The notes under the pieces are model-generated. The model was not told the origin of the DNA. It made no database searches and worked only from the letters and a program-made list of their open reading frames with translations. A DNA stretch of 14,169 nucleotides from JBKJUK01 sp046590705 (lineage in GTDB: Bacteria > Acidobacteriota > Thermoanaerobaculia > Gp7-AA8), in contig JBKJUK010000137.1 of NCBI GenBank assembly GCA_046590705.1, forward strand, positions 1-14,169, in the 5' to 3' direction. The translations under genes were made by a program, and so were the position numbers. Of this stretch, positions 12,918-14,169 are shown one piece after another; within the stretch, counting starts at the first letter, position 1, and every line of letters starts with the position of its first letter.

Positions 12918-13163
12918 TCAGTCTGTCATCGTGACGTAGCCTTCTTTCCATTCGTCCTGGCCAAGCGTGTATTCCTCGACCGAGAATCCGGCTCTCGCCT
13001 CACGAAATCCAGGTAAGACGCTAGCCCTACTAACAGCTTCTTCAGCTGATACTCGATCGGCGTAAACGCCGATCAACTTTATGCTCTCAGAATCGGCGTC
13101 GAACTCGTGTACATGCTGAACTATGAAAACAGACACTAGTCGTCCTTTCTCGTCGTACTTCAT
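12918..13163 (-). CDS. Small immunity-like protein (DUF7336-like)
   Basis: This 81-residue protein overlaps the stop of the toxin tip by four bases (ATGA at 13160-13163) and so is translationally coupled to it. Its pattern I-K-L-I-G-V-Y-A-D-R-V-S-A-E-E-A-V, L-P-G-F-R, G-F-S-V-E-E-Y-T-L-G and W-K-E-G-Y matches a small conserved domain that I know as DUF7336, common behind RHS tips. It has no signal peptide or membrane segment. GAGG and GGAG lie upstream within the toxin gene. The frame is intact although the toxin frame is broken. After it, 101 bases lead to the next RHS start, so the next cassette may be read from the same transcript. Confidence 0.78.
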   Translation of the reverse strand: MKYDEKGRLVSVFIVQHVHEFDADSESIKLIGVYADRVSAEEAVSRASVLPGFREARAGFSVEEYTLGQDEWKEGYVTMTD

Positions 13164-14169
13164 GAGAAGCCTCGGTCTCCATATTTCTTTAGCATGTTGA
13201 ATTCACTCGTCGGGCCGGTTTTGTAATTGCCAGGACCGTACTTAGCGTCGAGCAACCGCTTCGCGAAAGCTTTCCCATTTTCGCCAGGAGCCGGACGTTG
13301 GCCCCTCGCCCAACTTGGGATATCGCTCGCTCTTTCCCGTTCTTGTTAGAACCTCGACCTTTCCCTGACATGAAGCTGTTCATGCCAACAGCGGTGAGAG
13401 CGCCGCCGTGCGCGATCACCCCAGCTGACACGACATTGAGTGGAACTCCAACGACAGCACCTACACCGGTAGCATCGAGCGCGAAGCCGCCGAGTTCGCC
13501 ACCCGCACCGCCGATCATCTCAAGTCCGCCCCAGAGAATTGAGGCAACGTCGCCCGCCATCTGGTCGGCTTGGTATTGACTGTTGTAGTTCTCAACGCGT
13601 CCGCGACCCAGGAGAAAGTTCGATGCAAACGCATTCCCCGCTCCAGCGACCAGCATGTAGTAGTCGTAAAGCATCTGAGAGTAGGCGAGGTCGCCCATGT
13701 CGGGCGGGATCTGGCCGACTACAGTGATACTTCCTCCGAATCTGAAATCGGCCATACCAGATGGGTCGATTCTGTTGATCGGATCGTTCACCACGTAGCT
13801 GTATCGATTCCAACTCTGCGGCGTGCGTGATCTGCCGAGCAACGGATCCACGCTCAAAAACCTTCCTAACACGCCGCTGTAGTACCGGGCATGCATGTAA
13901 TCCAGCTGGTCGGTATTGTCGCTTACCGTGCTGCCGTTGAAGTCGCGCTCGTGGCCGGTGAAGCGGAGCGGCTCGCTCTGATTCACCGTGGAGGTAGCTT
14001 CGTCGCCGAACGGGAAGTATTGATGCAGCGAAAGCTTCACTCCCGCTCCGTTGGTCACAAGGCGCGGCGTGCCGAGGTGGTCGAGATGGAAGTGGCGGGT
14101 CAGATTGAGTGACTCCGCCGCCAGCAGCGCGTCCTCGCGCCAGATGTAGTCGGTCGTTACTCGCCACCC
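13160..14169 (-). pseudogene. RHS protein C-terminal part with frameshifted toxin tip (5' end outside the window)
   Basis: The frame is open to the window edge, beginning G-W-R-V-T-T-D-Y-I-W-R. The core ends with L-D-Y-M-H-A-R-Y-Y-S-G-V-L-G-R-F-L-S-V-D-P and I-D-P-S-G at about 13760. The tip first has a hydrophobic, Gly-rich stretch (L-G-G-F-A-L-D-A-T-G-V-G-A-V-V-G-V-P), as in regions before a toxin domain. At about 13335-13345 the original frame runs on only to a stop at 13189. The frame one base back reads A-S-D-I-P-S-W-A-R-G-Q-R-P, P-G-E-N-G-K-A-F-A-K-R-L-L-D and K-Y-G-P-G-N-Y-K-T-G-P-T-S-E-F-N, then K-K-Y-G-D-R-G-F-S-stop at 13160, a tip type that I recognise from many RHS proteins. One extra G or A in GGGAAA would restore it. 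Confidence 0.85.
13865..14169 (-). repeat. RHS core repeat, copy B (with 10661-10965)
   Basis: This is the partner of the 10661-10965 block. It is continuous to the window edge, so the full repeat may be longer. A short third match covers the same core end at about 1696-1735 in the degenerate mini-RHS gene. Confidence 0.85.

Noticed and set aside
12817..12951. Upstream extension of the RHS gene to 12951
   Set aside because: The added 45 residues precede a clear signal peptide that must be N-terminal, so the start is placed at 12816.
1..14169. CRISPR array, tRNA or rRNA genes
   Set aside because: No regularly spaced repeats, cloverleaf folds or rRNA-like sequence were seen on either strand.

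Overview
The window is about 60% GC by eye and mostly coding on the minus strand. Its theme is polymorphic RHS (YD-repeat) toxins paired with immunity genes, interrupted by one mobile element. Secreted RHS proteins with an ordinary signal peptide and swappable C-terminal tips, together with the high GC, suggest a free-living Gram-negative environmental bacterium. Acidobacteriota is my guess from style alone, with low confidence; there is no rRNA, tRNA or housekeeping gene to settle it.

Layout, following transcription on the minus strand from right to left. (1) 13160-14169: the end of an RHS protein entering from outside the window, with a frameshifted toxin tip. Its stop overlaps the start of an immunity-like gene (12918-13163). 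(2) 10018-12816: a complete secreted RHS protein of 932 residues with another tip, followed by its own immunity-like gene (9653-10006). (3) 3048-9456: a mobile element. Its minus-strand operon encodes a CHC2-zinc-finger/TOPRIM primase joined to a P-loop ATPase (broken by one frameshift at about 5897), a tyrosine recombinase, a small C-x2-H/CC protein and a small coiled-coil protein. Divergent from it, on the plus strand, lie an XRE-type regulator, an AbiU2-like HEPN protein and a truncated two-TM membrane protein, joined by 4-base start/stop overlaps. A 17-base palindrome in the divergent gap is a good operator candidate. (4) 2038-3047: a GC-rich stretch without a credible gene but full of long inverted repeats, including an approximately 143-base hairpin. 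(5) 1017-2037: a degenerate mini-RHS gene with a frameshifted toxin tip, overlapping an intact immunity-like gene (691-1023). (6) 318-458: a scrap of the middle of an RHS protein. I see no gene in 1-317.

How it fits together: the RHS cassettes look like a toxin/immunity array in which tips are swapped behind a conserved core and immunity genes outlive their toxins; two of the three immunity genes are intact behind broken toxins. The element carries replication and integration functions on one side and a regulator plus a probable abortive-infection module on the other. The least familiar parts are the XRE/HEPN/membrane cargo operon tied to the primase-recombinase element, and the hairpin-rich region.
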